Of a stretch of DNA of 15,635 nt, positions 1 through 8,500 are shown one piece after another (positions within the stretch are counted from its first letter, which is position 1; the number at the start of each line of letters is the position of its first letter). This DNA comes from an uncultured Alphaproteobacteria bacterium. GTDB taxonomy: Bacteria; Pseudomonadota; Alphaproteobacteria; Caulobacterales; Parvularculaceae. A program made the position numbers and the translations under genes. The notes below the pieces were generated by a model. It ran no database searches. It saw only the letters and a list, made by a program, of their open reading frames with translations, and was not told the origin of the DNA. The stretch lies in contig CALKYG010000368.1 of NCBI GenBank assembly GCA_938003575.1, forward strand, positions 1-15,635. The letters run 5' to 3'.

Positions 1-1
1 C

Positions 2-730
2 CTCGACGGCAAGGGCGGCTTCGATCTCAATGACGGCGCGATCAAGGGCGTCAGCATCGTCAAACTCGCGAGCGCTGGCGCCAAGCTTTATGAAGGCGGC
101 CTCACAAATCCGGCCGCCATAACTACGGCGATCGCTGAAGCGCAGCGGCCGGACGAGAAGACCGACTTTTCAAAATTCCTTTCGAACTTCACGATTACGA
201 ACGGCGCCGTGCAGGCGCCGACGATTTCGCTCGAAGGTCCGTATCTGACCATGACCGGCGCCGGACGGGTTGATCTTCCCGGCCAGACGCTTGACCTTCG
301 GCTGCTGCCAAGGGCGTCGACCGCCGCCGACAATTCGAGCGGCCGGATGATTTCGATTCCGGTCCGCGTCGGCGGCACATTTTCCAAGCCGACCATGGCG
401 ATCGACGTTGAATCGCTTGTCCGCGGCAAGGCGGAACAGACGTTGAAGGGATTCCTCGACAAGGCGCTGAAACCGAAGGAGAGCGGCGACGAGGCCGGCA
501 AGACAGGGGATGCCGATGACCCGGCGGCAAGCCTCCTGAAAGGCATCCTCGGCGGCGGCAAGGCGCCCGCGACAACCGAGCCACAGCCCCAGGAACCGGC
601 GAACGGCGCCAGCGCCGCCGAGGCGGAGGAAGATCCGGCTGCGGCGCTGATCAATGAAGGGCTCGGCGCCCTGTTCGGTAAGAAAAAGCCCGTGGAACAA
701 TCCGAGACGGAAGCGGATCAGCCAAACTGA
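2..730 (+). CDS. AsmA-family protein, C-terminal part (5' end outside window)
   Basis: An open frame enters from the left edge (first whole codon at 2) and ends at TGA 728-730, giving 242 visible residues. The opening stretch (GKGGFDLNDGAIKG, visible residues 3-16) and the later part (NGAVQAPTISLEGPYL, then GRVDLPGQTLDLRLLP, about 66-104) are the repeating beta-rich pattern of the AsmA C-terminal region. AsmA proteins are large, inner-membrane anchored and periplasmic, and belong to the AsmA/TamB bridge-like family connected with outer-membrane assembly and lipid transport. After about residue 150 the protein becomes an acidic, Ala/Pro/Glu-rich tail. In it a motif beginning DPAA and continuing with leucine, glycine and lysine occurs twice (residues 173 and 211). 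The missing N-terminus, including any membrane anchor, prevents naming the subfamily. The gene points the same way as the kinase that follows after 167 bases. Confidence 0.85.
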   Translation, partial: LDGKGGFDLNDGAIKGVSIVKLASAGAKLYEGGLTNPAAITTAIAEAQRPDEKTDFSKFLSNFTITNGAVQAPTISLEGPYLTMTGAGRVDLPGQTLDLRLLPRASTAADNSSGRMISIPVRVGGTFSKPTMAIDVESLVRGKAEQTLKGFLDKALKPKESGDEAGKTGDADDPAASLLKGILGGGKAPATTEPQPQEPANGASAAEAEEDPAAALINEGLGALFGKKKPVEQSETEADQPN

Positions 731-897
731 TCCTTGTTGAAAATTTGGCTGTGCAGGCAACCGGAATCGTCCGCCCCGCCCCTAGCCCTTCCACGCGAAC
801 CGGGTACATATTGTGAGCCTTGGCGCGTGTCATTACCAGATATTGGTTGCGTTCGTCCGGTCTTCGGCCGACGGCTGGTGGAAATTCAGGGGTCCGA
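731..897. other. Intergenic gap between asmA-like gene and divL-like gene
   Basis: These 167 bases carry no convincing gene. A TTG at 820 is in frame with the kinase downstream, but the better start is ATG 898. I found no strong sigma-70 promoter and no hairpin followed by a T-run. A GAATC at 762-766 fits the CcrM methylation motif GANTC, which can occur by chance. A promoter for the kinase is expected here, because the upstream gene ends well before it, but I cannot place one. Confidence 0.4.
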
Positions 898-3594
898 ATG
901 GATCGATTGGCTAAAGGATTGCGGACGCCAAGAAGCGCTTTACGCCTGTCTGCGGCGTCGATTGCGCTGATTGGCGGGCCGGCCTTCGCCCAGACAGCCG
1001 ACGCCGCCGCCCAGTCTGAGCCCATATTCATCGCCCTCCTCGCCGCAGGCGCTCTCGCCGTCGCAGCGGTCGCTTGGGCGTTGCGCGTTTCCGCCGCCTC
1101 ACGCAACGCCTCCGTCGTCTGGACGAGAAAGCTTTCCGAAATGGAGGCGCAGCTTGAAAAATCGGACGCCGTCCTTTCCGCGCATCCCGGCCTCGTCCTC
1201 GTCTGGGAAGACGACTATGATTCTATTGAACAGGGCTGGGGCGCGCCGAAGATTCTGGGCGGCCCGGCGGCGCTGGCTTCGCTCATGTCATTTGCAAAAG
1301 ACCTGGACGATCGGGCGGCGACGCCGGTGACGCGTCTGCTCAACACGCTCGGCGATCTGCCGCTTGAAGATGACGGCCCGCCGGAAGACTTCCGCAAACT
1401 CCGCGACAAGGTCAGCGAACTTCGCCGGCACGGCATTGCATTTTCCGGCTCGGTCATGACGAACGAGGGCCGCGCCATTGAGGCGGACGGCCGCGTCGCA
1501 GGCGGACAGGTGGCGCTATGGCTGACCGATCCAGCCGTCCGCATGGCCGAAGACACAGGCATCATGGGCAAGGTGCGGGAGAAGACGGCCGACCTTCACG
1601 GCGCCCTCGCCCAGCTCGATCGCGCGCCGATCCCCGCATGGCGGCGCACGGCGGACCTTTCGATCGCGTGGGTGAATCAGGCCTACGTCGAAGCGGTCGA
1701 GGCGTCGAGCCAGGCCGTCGTTCTCAAGGAACAGATCGAGCTTGATCCCGCCGCTCGAAAGATCGCCGAACGCGCCGCGTCGGAACGGCGCGCGATTGAG
1801 GGCCGCATCGTCGTCAACATCAAAGGCGCGCGCCGCGCGCTAAAAGTGACCGAGACGCCGGTGCACGCCGCAGGCGACGCCGCCATCGCCGGCTTCGCCG
1901 TCGACATCACCGAGCTGGAAAAAACGCGCGCCGATCTCGCGCGCCATATAGAAGCCAACCGTTCGACGCTCGATCAACTGCCGACAGCGGTCGCGATGTT
2001 CGGCGCAGCGCAAAACCTTGTCTATTCGAACGCCGCATTCCAGAGGCTCTGGAATCTCGACGACGCAGAACTCTCCGTCCAGCCGAGCCATGGCGAAATA
2101 CTTGACCGCCTGCGCCAGGCCGGCCGACTTCCGGAACAGGCTGACTACGGCGCATGGAAACGCCGCCAGCTCGCTCTTTATACAGAGGGTCTTGCGGCGA
2201 TTGGGGCGGAGCGAACGGGGCGCGAGCCGGATGAGATCTGGAATCTCCCCGATGCGCGCACCTTGCGGGTGTCGCGCTCGCGCCATCCGCTCGGCGGGGC
2301 CCTTTTGGTTTTTGACGACATCACAGAGAAAATGGCGCTCGAAGCGCGTTACAACACCCAGATCAACGTCCAGCGGGCGACGCTGAATAATCTGTCTGAA
2401 GGGGTCGCGGTTTTCGGCGCTGATGGAAGACTTCGTCTGTATAACACCGCGTTCCAGAGGATGTGGCGGCTCGACGAGGCGACGCTGGCCGCTCGTCCGC
2501 ACGTCGAGTCTACATTCAATGCAATGATTGACCGCGTCACGTCAGGTGCGGATCTCCTTACGCTCGCCAAGCGTCGCGCAACTTCGATGTCGCCGGACGA
2601 CCGCAAACCGATCCGGGATGAATTCCTGAATCTGTCTGACGGCCGCACGTTGTCGCTCGGCGCCGAACCGCTGCCGGACGGCGCAACGCTTGTCTATTTC
2701 CTGGACGTCACCGACAGCCGCGAACGCGAAAAGGAACTGAAGGAGCGCAATGCGCTGCTTGAGGACATTGACCGGCAAAAGTCCAAATTCGTCGATCACG
2801 TGTCGTATCATTTGCGCACGCCGCTTTCGTCGATCATTGGCTTTGCGGAAATGATCGACGGACAGATGTTCGGCGTGCTCAATGATCGCCAGAAAGATTA
2901 TATCGCTTCGATCCTTTCAGCGTCGTATCATCTTCGCGATCTCATCACTGACATTATCGATCTTGCCGCTGTCGACGCCGGTCAGGTGTCGCTCGAAACG
3001 GAAGAGTTCGACATTCGCGAACTTCTAACGAACGCGGCGACCTATTCAGCGCTCAAGGCCGAGGACACGCAGGTCTCGCTCGCTGTCGACTGCGATAAGG
3101 ATATTGGCGTCATCCGCGCCGATCCGCGCCGCCTCAAGCAGATACTTTTCAATCTCCTGTCGAATGCGTTCGCCTATACGGGCGCCGGCGGCAGCGTGAC
3201 GCTGGGCGCCGATCGTGCGCCGGGGCTTGTGCGGATCTGGGTCGCCGATTCCGGCCGAGGCGTCTCGCCGACCGATCAGGCGCGCGTTTTTGAAGCGTTT
3301 GAATCGAGCGGTCCGTCCGCAGGCGCCGGTCTCGGCCTTTCACTCGTCCAGCGTCTGGTCAACCTGCATGGCGGATGGGTGCGCATGGAGTCCGCTCCTG
3401 GAGAAGGAACGCGGGTGACCTGCTTTCTCCCGGCCGATCCCCGCGTCGCTGTCAAGCCGCCAGAAGGAACGTCGGACAACATCGTGGTCACCAGGTACGG
3501 AGCAAAGGCGAAGACGACCTCCGCGAGTGACGCCCAAAAGCCTTCGATCCGCCGGCAGGCAAAACGTCCGTCGAGCGCTGAAGCCGCCGAGTAG
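898..3594 (+). CDS. divL: DivL-like PAS-domain sensor kinase with tyrosine at the H-box
   Basis: This 898-residue protein has an N-terminal hydrophobic segment (about 18-31, ending AFAQ like a signal-peptidase site) and a membrane helix at about 42-62. PAS-like folds follow: a degenerate one from about 91, then about 241-345, 357-485 and 493-615, and then a HisKA and an ATPase domain. The H-box reads SYHLRTPL where kinases have SHELRTPL. Tyr637 (codon 2806-2808) thus occupies the phospho-acceptor site, with a His one place later. Tyrosine here is the hallmark of DivL, a membrane partner of CckA and DivK upstream of CtrA in Caulobacter. The ATP-binding motifs look intact: N-box NLLSN (752-756), G1 DSGRG (784-788), G2 GAGLGL (809-814). 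ATG 898 was chosen over in-frame TTG 820 because AGGGG lies just upstream of it and the hydrophobic N-terminus follows directly. The C-terminal 50-60 residues form a basic, probably disordered tail. Caulobacter DivL is 769 aa, so this one is longer. Confidence 0.85.
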   Translation: MDRLAKGLRTPRSALRLSAASIALIGGPAFAQTADAAAQSEPIFIALLAAGALAVAAVAWALRVSAASRNASVVWTRKLSEMEAQLEKSDAVLSAHPGLVLVWEDDYDSIEQGWGAPKILGGPAALASLMSFAKDLDDRAATPVTRLLNTLGDLPLEDDGPPEDFRKLRDKVSELRRHGIAFSGSVMTNEGRAIEADGRVAGGQVALWLTDPAVRMAEDTGIMGKVREKTADLHGALAQLDRAPIPAWRRTADLSIAWVNQAYVEAVEASSQAVVLKEQIELDPAARKIAERAASERRAIEGRIVVNIKGARRALKVTETPVHAAGDAAIAGFAVDITELEKTRADLARHIEANRSTLDQLPTAVAMFGAAQNLVYSNAAFQRLWNLDDAELSVQPSHGEILDRLRQAGRLPEQADYGAWKRRQLALYTEGLAAIGAERTGREPDEIWNLPDARTLRVSRSRHPLGGALLVFDDITEKMALEARYNTQINVQRATLNNLSEGVAVFGADGRLRLYNTAFQRMWRLDEATLAARPHVESTFNAMIDRVTSGADLLTLAKRRATSMSPDDRKPIRDEFLNLSDGRTLSLGAEPLPDGATLVYFLDVTDSREREKELKERNALLEDIDRQKSKFVDHVSYHLRTPLSSIIGFAEMIDGQMFGVLNDRQKDYIASILSASYHLRDLITDIIDLAAVDAGQVSLETEEFDIRELLTNAATYSALKAEDTQVSLAVDCDKDIGVIRADPRRLKQILFNLLSNAFAYTGAGGSVTLGADRAPGLVRIWVADSGRGVSPTDQARVFEAFESSGPSAGAGLGLSLVQRLVNLHGGWVRMESAPGEGTRVTCFLPADPRVAVKPPEGTSDNIVVTRYGAKAKTTSASDAQKPSIRRQAKRPSSAEAAE

Positions 3595-3636
3595 TCGCCC
3601 CTTTCCCGCCGCAATCGAGGGCTTTAGGGTTGCAGC

Positions 3637-4317
3637 ATGAAATTGCTTTTCGCCCTCGCCCTTCTGACGACGCCCGAAGCGCCCTTTCTGCCCGCATATC
3701 TTGAGCGGATCGAAGGGACGACCGAGCGCTATGTCGACTGCGTCAATCTTGTTGTCAGCGACCTTGAAATCGGTCGCCGGGCGGCCGAACGCTGGGCGTC
3801 GGACGGCGGCGGCGCGCCGGCCCTTCACTGTCTTGCGGTCGCCGAACTCGCGGCCGGCCTGCCGAAGCTCGCCGCAATCCGGCTCACTGAAATTTCGGAG
3901 CGAAGCGACGCGGGCGATGCGCGGGCGCGGGCGCGTCTTCTCGCCGAAGCCGCTCTCGCCTGGATTGATGCGCGCGAAACAGGGGAAGCCGAAAACGCGA
4001 TCACCGCAGCGAAGGGCCTTGCGCCAAATCTTCCCGAACTCGAATTCGTCGCTGCGAAGGTTTTCGCCGCGGGGGAAAACTGGCAGCGGGCGGCGGACGC
4101 CGTGACTGCGGCGGAGGCTGGCGGCCTCAAGTCCGTCGAAGCATTCCTGATCAGGGCGCGCGCGCGAAGAGCGCTCGGCAAGGATGTTGAAGCGGCGGAT
4201 GACGTCGTCGCCGCCTTGTCGATCGATCCTTTCAACATTGACGCGCTGACCCTGCGCGGCGAACTCCAACAGGCCGGCGTCGCCATTGAAGCTTACTACG
4301 GCGAGGGCGAAGAATAG
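3637..4317 (+). CDS. Small TPR-like helical repeat protein, probably exported
   Basis: This 226-residue protein starts at ATG 3637, with a weak purine-rich site (AGGG) about 8 bases upstream and 42 bases after the kinase stop, so it is probably co-transcribed with the kinase. The first 20 residues (MKLLFALALL, then PEAP and FLPA) look like a short signal peptide with a weak positive end. The rest is Ala-rich and helical, with TPR-like units at about 61-94, 96-130 and 165-199; the last (RARARRALGKDVEAADDVV, ending SIDPFN) is the clearest. The only cysteines are Cys35 and Cys65, which would suit a disulfide if the protein is periplasmic. TPR proteins are usually protein-binding scaffolds. I recognise no specific family or partner. 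A long open frame on the opposite strand over this gene appears to be a codon-bias shadow. Confidence 0.75.
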   Translation: MKLLFALALLTTPEAPFLPAYLERIEGTTERYVDCVNLVVSDLEIGRRAAERWASDGGGAPALHCLAVAELAAGLPKLAAIRLTEISERSDAGDARARARLLAEAALAWIDARETGEAENAITAAKGLAPNLPELEFVAAKVFAAGENWQRAADAVTAAEAGGLKSVEAFLIRARARRALGKDVEAADDVVAALSIDPFNIDALTLRGELQQAGVAIEAYYGEGEE

Positions 4318-4497
4318 CGACGGCGGCGGCGACAGCCGCTCAAAAGCCTGGCGGCGCCGGGAGTTGACCTGCGCGCTTCATCGCTTCGCCGATGGACGGC
4401 GCTGTCAAATCACAGCACCTTCGCGTTTCTTAACGACCCGTTAACACCGCTCAGGGCGTAGTGAACCGGCAAGAATGTTGGAAGCGACTTGAGGCCG
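4318..4497. other. Intergenic region with CtrA-type box
   Basis: This 180-base gap separates the TPR-like gene from the membrane-protein gene. Its left part is GC-rich with no terminator I could support. The right part, from about 4405, is noticeably more AT-rich and contains the CtrA-type box at 4430-4445. A TTGACC at 4364-4369 has no matching -10 element at the usual distance. The placement fits a regulated promoter for the membrane-protein gene. Confidence 0.5.
4430..4445 (+). promoter_or_regulatory. Full CtrA-binding-site match, TTAA-N7-TTAAC
   Basis: TTAA (4430-4433), seven bases (CGACCCG), then TTAAC (4441-4445) is an exact match to the CtrA recognition sequence described in Caulobacter and relatives. 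It lies about 50 bases upstream of the likely ATG at 4498. That is a position from which CtrA could activate or repress the gene, depending on the start site. TTAA is rare in this GC-rich window, so two copies at exactly the right spacing in an intergenic gap are unlikely to be chance. No clear -10 element can be picked out downstream (TAGTGA at 4459-4464 is weak). Confidence 0.65.
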
Positions 4498-5259
4498 ATG
4501 GCGTCTGTTGACTCGAAATCCGACCAGCTCGCCGGCAAAACCGTGCAGGAACTTCAGGCGATTGCCGCTGAAGCGGCGTTGGCGGCTCGTATTCCGCGCC
4601 GCAATCAACGCCGGTCCCGCTCCGCCCAGCTTCACCTGATCGACCAGTTGTCCCGGTGGGGCGGTTCCGGGCTTGCGCTCATCGCGGGGGTTTCAATCTT
4701 CATCGCCCTCGTTCCGGCCCGCGACCTTCCTGTGAGGACCGCTGTCTGGGCGTCGCTTGTATTCGGATCGCTTTACCTCTGCCGCCGATACCGCAAGGAA
4801 TTTCGCAGGGGCGACCGTATTTCTTCGCGCCCGTTTCGGTGGCGAGCCTATTACGCGTCAACCTTGGCCGTCGTCAGCGCGGCCTTCGGCTCCGGAGCGC
4901 TGTTGCTCTCGCAACCGCCGAACGGTTCCGCGTCGATTGAGACGCTCGGTCTCATGACGATCGCCGCCCTCGGCGCCGCCGCCTTCCACGCGCCGCACCG
5001 GGCGAGCGCGGCGGCGGCGGGGATTCCGGCCTTTTCAGCGATATTCCTTTCGGCCGTGACCGGCTTCGGCTTCTCCGTTGTCACCGCCGCAATTCTAGGG
5101 GCGGGACTGATCGCGTCGGCCCTTGTGGCTATGCTCGCGCTTGAAACAGAAAAGCGCGCCTCGAACCGCTTTCCCCGCACGTCGCTCATACGGCGCGAAG
5201 CCGGCCACGGAAAAGCATCGCATATTGGCCGCCAGTCCGCCGAGCGCGCAGCCGGCTGA
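4498..5259 (+). CDS. Six-helix membrane protein of unknown function, putative CtrA target
   Basis: I do not recognise this 253-residue protein. It has a polar helical start (1-30), a very basic stretch (31-41, RIPRRNQRRSR) and about six hydrophobic helices at 57-73, 82-95, 118-137, 149-164, 175-191 and 193-215. A basic cytoplasmic-looking loop (96-116) and a basic polar C-terminus (217-253) complete it. An even helix number with both ends cytoplasmic fits the positive-inside rule. The layout resembles the membrane-sensor half of signalling proteins, but no GGDEF, EAL or kinase domain follows. Start choice is uncertain: ATG 4498 has GAGG only 3 bases upstream, while an in-frame TTG at 4489 (three residues longer) has GGAAG 4 bases upstream. 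The full CtrA-type box upstream suggests cell-cycle-controlled expression. Confidence 0.7.
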   Translation: MASVDSKSDQLAGKTVQELQAIAAEAALAARIPRRNQRRSRSAQLHLIDQLSRWGGSGLALIAGVSIFIALVPARDLPVRTAVWASLVFGSLYLCRRYRKEFRRGDRISSRPFRWRAYYASTLAVVSAAFGSGALLLSQPPNGSASIETLGLMTIAALGAAAFHAPHRASAAAAGIPAFSAIFLSAVTGFGFSVVTAAILGAGLIASALVAMLALETEKRASNRFPRTSLIRREAGHGKASHIGRQSAERAAG

Positions 5260-5267
5260 GCATTTTC

Positions 5268-5297
5268 TTGTCATCCGGCATCGCGGCGCAATACAAA
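5268..5297 (+). promoter_or_regulatory. Possible sigma-70-type promoter for the glutamate dehydrogenase gene
   Basis: TTGTCA (5268-5273, five of six matches to the -35 consensus), then an 18-base spacer, then TACAAA (5292-5297, four of six to -10). It is the best promoter-like pair in the gap and is correctly oriented, but the -10 match is modest and no start site can be confirmed from sequence. Confidence 0.3.
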
Positions 5298-5470
5298 ATG
5301 CGAGTCGCACGCCCCGGCGCCTCACAAAAGATGCTATTCTTGCGTGACGCGGTCGAAGCGGCGGCAGGGGGCCCTATTCCGTTAGACTTTCCTGCCCGCC
5401 TTACGCTATGACGCCCGGCAAAATTCGGCGCCCCGAAGGCCGCTGCAAGAGCTTTTCGGCGCATTCATGA

Positions 5471-5490
5471 GCCCGGCGCACGCGCCGGGC
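5471..5490 (+). promoter_or_regulatory. Perfect GC hairpin just upstream of the gdh ribosome binding site
   Basis: GCCCGGCG (5471-5478), loop CACG, CGCCGGGC (5483-5490) forms a perfect 8-bp all-GC stem. It ends 4 bases before the GGGAGGA ribosome binding site (5494-5500). No T-run follows, so it does not look like an intrinsic terminator. It could stabilise the mRNA 5' region, keep the ribosome site open by anchoring structure, or form part of a regulatory leader. The structure is seen; the role is inference. Confidence 0.4.
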
Positions 5491-5493
5491 CGC

Positions 5494-5500
5494 GGGAGGA
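5494..5500 (+). promoter_or_regulatory. Strong ribosome binding site of glutamate dehydrogenase
   Basis: GGGAGGA is a near-complete anti-16S match, with its GGAGG core ending 7 bases before ATG 5507. It fixes the start of the dehydrogenase and predicts high translation. Confidence 0.75.
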
Positions 5501-5506
5501 ATTCTG

Positions 5507-8500
5507 ATGGTTGAAGGCTTTCATTCGTCTGCGGACAAAAAAACGCTGAAGAAAGCGCTCGACCTTGCGCGCGCAAGCAAAGATACGCCCAAGGCGAAGG
5601 GAGGCGCCCTCGACCCCGCGTTTGAAAGTTATCTTGAACAACTTGTCCGCTATGCGACCGGCGAAGACCGGTACTGGGACGAACCTGCAAGTCTCCTCGC
5701 CCGCGCAATCGACGCATGGAAGGCGACGGAAAGGAGAAAGCGCGGCGCGCCGACCGTCAGTTTCCGTCTGCACAGGGCGACTGATTGGCGCGAGACGCGC
5801 CTTGTCCTTGAGATTGCGACCGACGACATGCCGTTCATTGTCGACAGCGTCACTTCGGCGCTCGCGGAAGCCGGCAAAACCGTCAGCTTTTTCGTCAATG
5901 CGGTCGTCAATGTCGAACGCGACGCGAAAGGACTCCGCGTCCCCGAGGGCGAAGGAAAGCCGGTCGCCGAGTCGATGATTCACGCCGAAATGGATCCGCC
6001 GGTTGAGGAACGGGAAATCGCGGTCCTCGAAGCGGAAATAAAAGCAGTCCTGTCCGACGTTGCGATGTCGGTTGCGGACTACGAGGCGATGCGGGCCCGG
6101 ATGAAGGCGGCCATTGAGCAGCTCGAACGCGTAAAACCCAAGGGCGTCGACAAGGTGACGCTGAACGAATCGGTCGAGTTCCTGCGCAAGCTTTGGGAAA
6201 GCAAGTTCACTTTTCTCGGCGTGCGCCGGTACAAATTTGCGACGCGGGGCGCGAAGCGGTCATTTGCTCATGACGCAAGCAGCGATCTCGGCATTCTGAA
6301 GGACGGCGGCCGGCGCGTTCTCAAGACGACTTTTTCCGACGAGGGCGAGCTTTCTCCCGCGGTCGCGGAATTCATGGCGTCGAGCGAACCGCTCATCATC
6401 ACCAAGGCGAATGCGCGCTCAACGGTGCATCGGCGCGTCCATCTGGATTACATCGGCGTCAAGACCTATGACGACAAAGGCGCAGTCACGGGCGAGGAAC
6501 GCTTTGTCGGCCTTCTCACCTCCGACATGTACAATCGTCCGGCCTCTGACATTCCAATCCTCCGGGTGAAGGAACAAAAGGCTGTTGAGGCTGCCGGCTT
6601 CAGGGCAGGCGGTCACAATGCGAAGGCGTTGGTGCACATTCTTGAAACATTTCCACGCGATGAAATGTTCCAGAGCGATATCGCCACGCTGCGCGAAACG
6701 GCGCTTGGCATTCTTCGCCTCTACAAGCGTCCGCGCACGAAACTCTTCCTGCGGCGAGACCGTTTCGACCGGTTCATTTCAGCCCTCGTTTACGTGCCTC
6801 GGGATCGTTTTTCTTCCGCCGTGCGCGAACAGATCGGCGAGGAACTCGCCAAAGCGTTTGATGGTTATGTCGCCGCATTCAATCCGCATTTCGGCGAGGC
6901 GTCACTGGTCCGCGTCCAATTCATTGTAGCGATCGCGCCGGGCGCGCCGGAGGGTCCGGGCATCGCCGAATTGACCCGGCGAATCCGCGCAATCACGCGC
7001 AATTGGTCCGACGGCCTTCTTGATGCGATGCGCGACGCGCACGAGGGCGCAACGCCGATCGGCCTCTTCAAACGATGGGAATACGCCTTCGACGCGGCCT
7101 ATCGTGAGTGGACGGCGCCGGAAGAGGCGCTCGACGACATCGCCGTCATCGAAGGCATGGGCGATCAGGACATCGCCCTTCGGGCGTTTCACAGACCCAA
7201 GGCGAAAGACAGCGAAATCAACATCAAGCTCTATCGCCGAAATGAGCCGTTGCGCCTTTCCGACCTCATTCCGCCGATCGAACATCTGGGACTGAATGTC
7301 GTCCAGGAGGCCGGCTTTTGCGTGCGCCCGGGCGAAGGGGACGCCGCATTCTGGATCCATGATTTTTACGCGGAGGACAAACGGGGCCGCGCCATCGACG
7401 CCGCCGCCGTCAAGAAACAGATCGAGGAAGCATTCGCCGCGGTGCTCGACGGCCGCACGGAGGACGACGGCTTCAACGCGCTCGTCGTCTGCGCCGGCCT
7501 TAACTGGCGTGAGGCATGGTACCTCCGCGCCGCAGCAAAATATCTGATGCAGGTCGGAATCCCATTTTCGCAAAGCTATATCGAGGAAACGCTCGCCAAG
7601 CATCCCGATATATCCCGCGCGCTGATCGCTATTTTCCATACGCGCTTCAACCCGGCCGGCCCTGCAAGGAAGGAACAGCGTTGCAAGGAGCTTGACGCCG
7701 CAGTCGAACGGCTGACGGCGCTGCTCGAAAATGTCGACAGCCTTGATGAGGACCGCATTTTCCGACGCTATCTCAATCTTATCCTCTGCACGCTCCGCAC
7801 CAATTACTATCAGCGCGAGCAAGACGGGTCGCCGAAGCCCTATATTTCCTTCAAGATCGTCAGCGCCGGAATCGACGATCTGCCGGAGCCGCGTCCCTAC
7901 CGCGAAATATTCATGTCCGGACCCAAAGTCGACGGCGTTCATCTCCGCTTCGGCGCAGTCGCCCGCGGCGGCCTTCGGTGGTCTGATCGCCGAGAGGATT
8001 TCCGCACCGAGGTTCTCGGCCTCGTCAAGGCGCAACGCGTCAAGAATGCGGTGATCGTTCCCACCGGATCCAAGGGCGGATTCTATCCCAAGCAGCTCCC
8101 TGCCGGCGGCGATCGCACCGCAGTGTTCGAGGAAGGCCGCGCCGCCTACAAGCTTTTCATACGCAGTCTTCTCGACATCACTGACAACATTGCCGGCGGC
8201 AAGACGATCGCGCCGCCCAAGGTCGTTTGCTGGGATGAAGAAGACCCGTATCTCGTCGTCGCCGCCGACAAGGGAACTGCGACATTCTCCGACACCGCCA
8301 ACGGCATTTCAGCGGAATACGGTTTCTGGTTGGGCGACGCCTTCGCGTCCGGCGGATCGGCCGGTTACGACCACAAGGCGATGGGCATCACCGCGCGCGG
8401 CGGCTGGGAAGCGGTCAAACGCCATTTTCGCGAAATCGGCAAGGACATCCAGTCCGAGCCGTTTACGGTCGCCGGCGTCGGCGACATGTCCGGCGACGTT

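Larger units (their letters stand above)
5260..5506. other. Leader region of the glutamate dehydrogenase gene
   Basis: These 247 bases separate the membrane-protein gene from the dehydrogenase gene. They hold a possible sigma-70 promoter (5268-5297), a perfect GC hairpin (5471-5490) and a strong ribosome binding site. A GAGTC at 5302-5306 fits the CcrM motif GANTC. If the promoter call is right, the transcript has an untranslated leader of roughly 200 bases, enough for post-transcriptional control. I saw no known riboswitch signature. Confidence 0.45.

Noticed and set aside
762..766. GANTC (CcrM methylation) sites near the divL-like and gdh starts (also 5302-5306)
   Set aside because: The five-base motif is frequent enough by chance that single sites carry little weight.
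820..897. Longer TTG start for the divL-like kinase adding 26 residues
   Set aside because: ATG 898 has an AGGGG site just upstream and is followed directly by a signal-like hydrophobic segment, whereas the extra residues are polar and lack a ribosome site.
1840..2502. 220-codon minus-strand open frame inside the kinase gene
   Set aside because: It is antisense to well-recognised PAS domains and lacks any family signal.
3340..4269. 309-codon minus-strand open frame over the TPR-like gene and the kinase end
   Set aside because: It overlaps two plus-strand genes with better coding character, its translation is Arg/Gly-rich without family features, and long antisense frames are expected in GC-rich DNA.
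4364..4369. TTGACC as a -35 element for the membrane-protein gene
   Set aside because: No -10-like sequence lies 16-18 bases downstream.
6902..8035. 377-codon minus-strand open frame inside the glutamate dehydrogenase gene
   Set aside because: It lies wholly within a clear conserved gene and shows no recognisable domain, so it is a codon-bias shadow.
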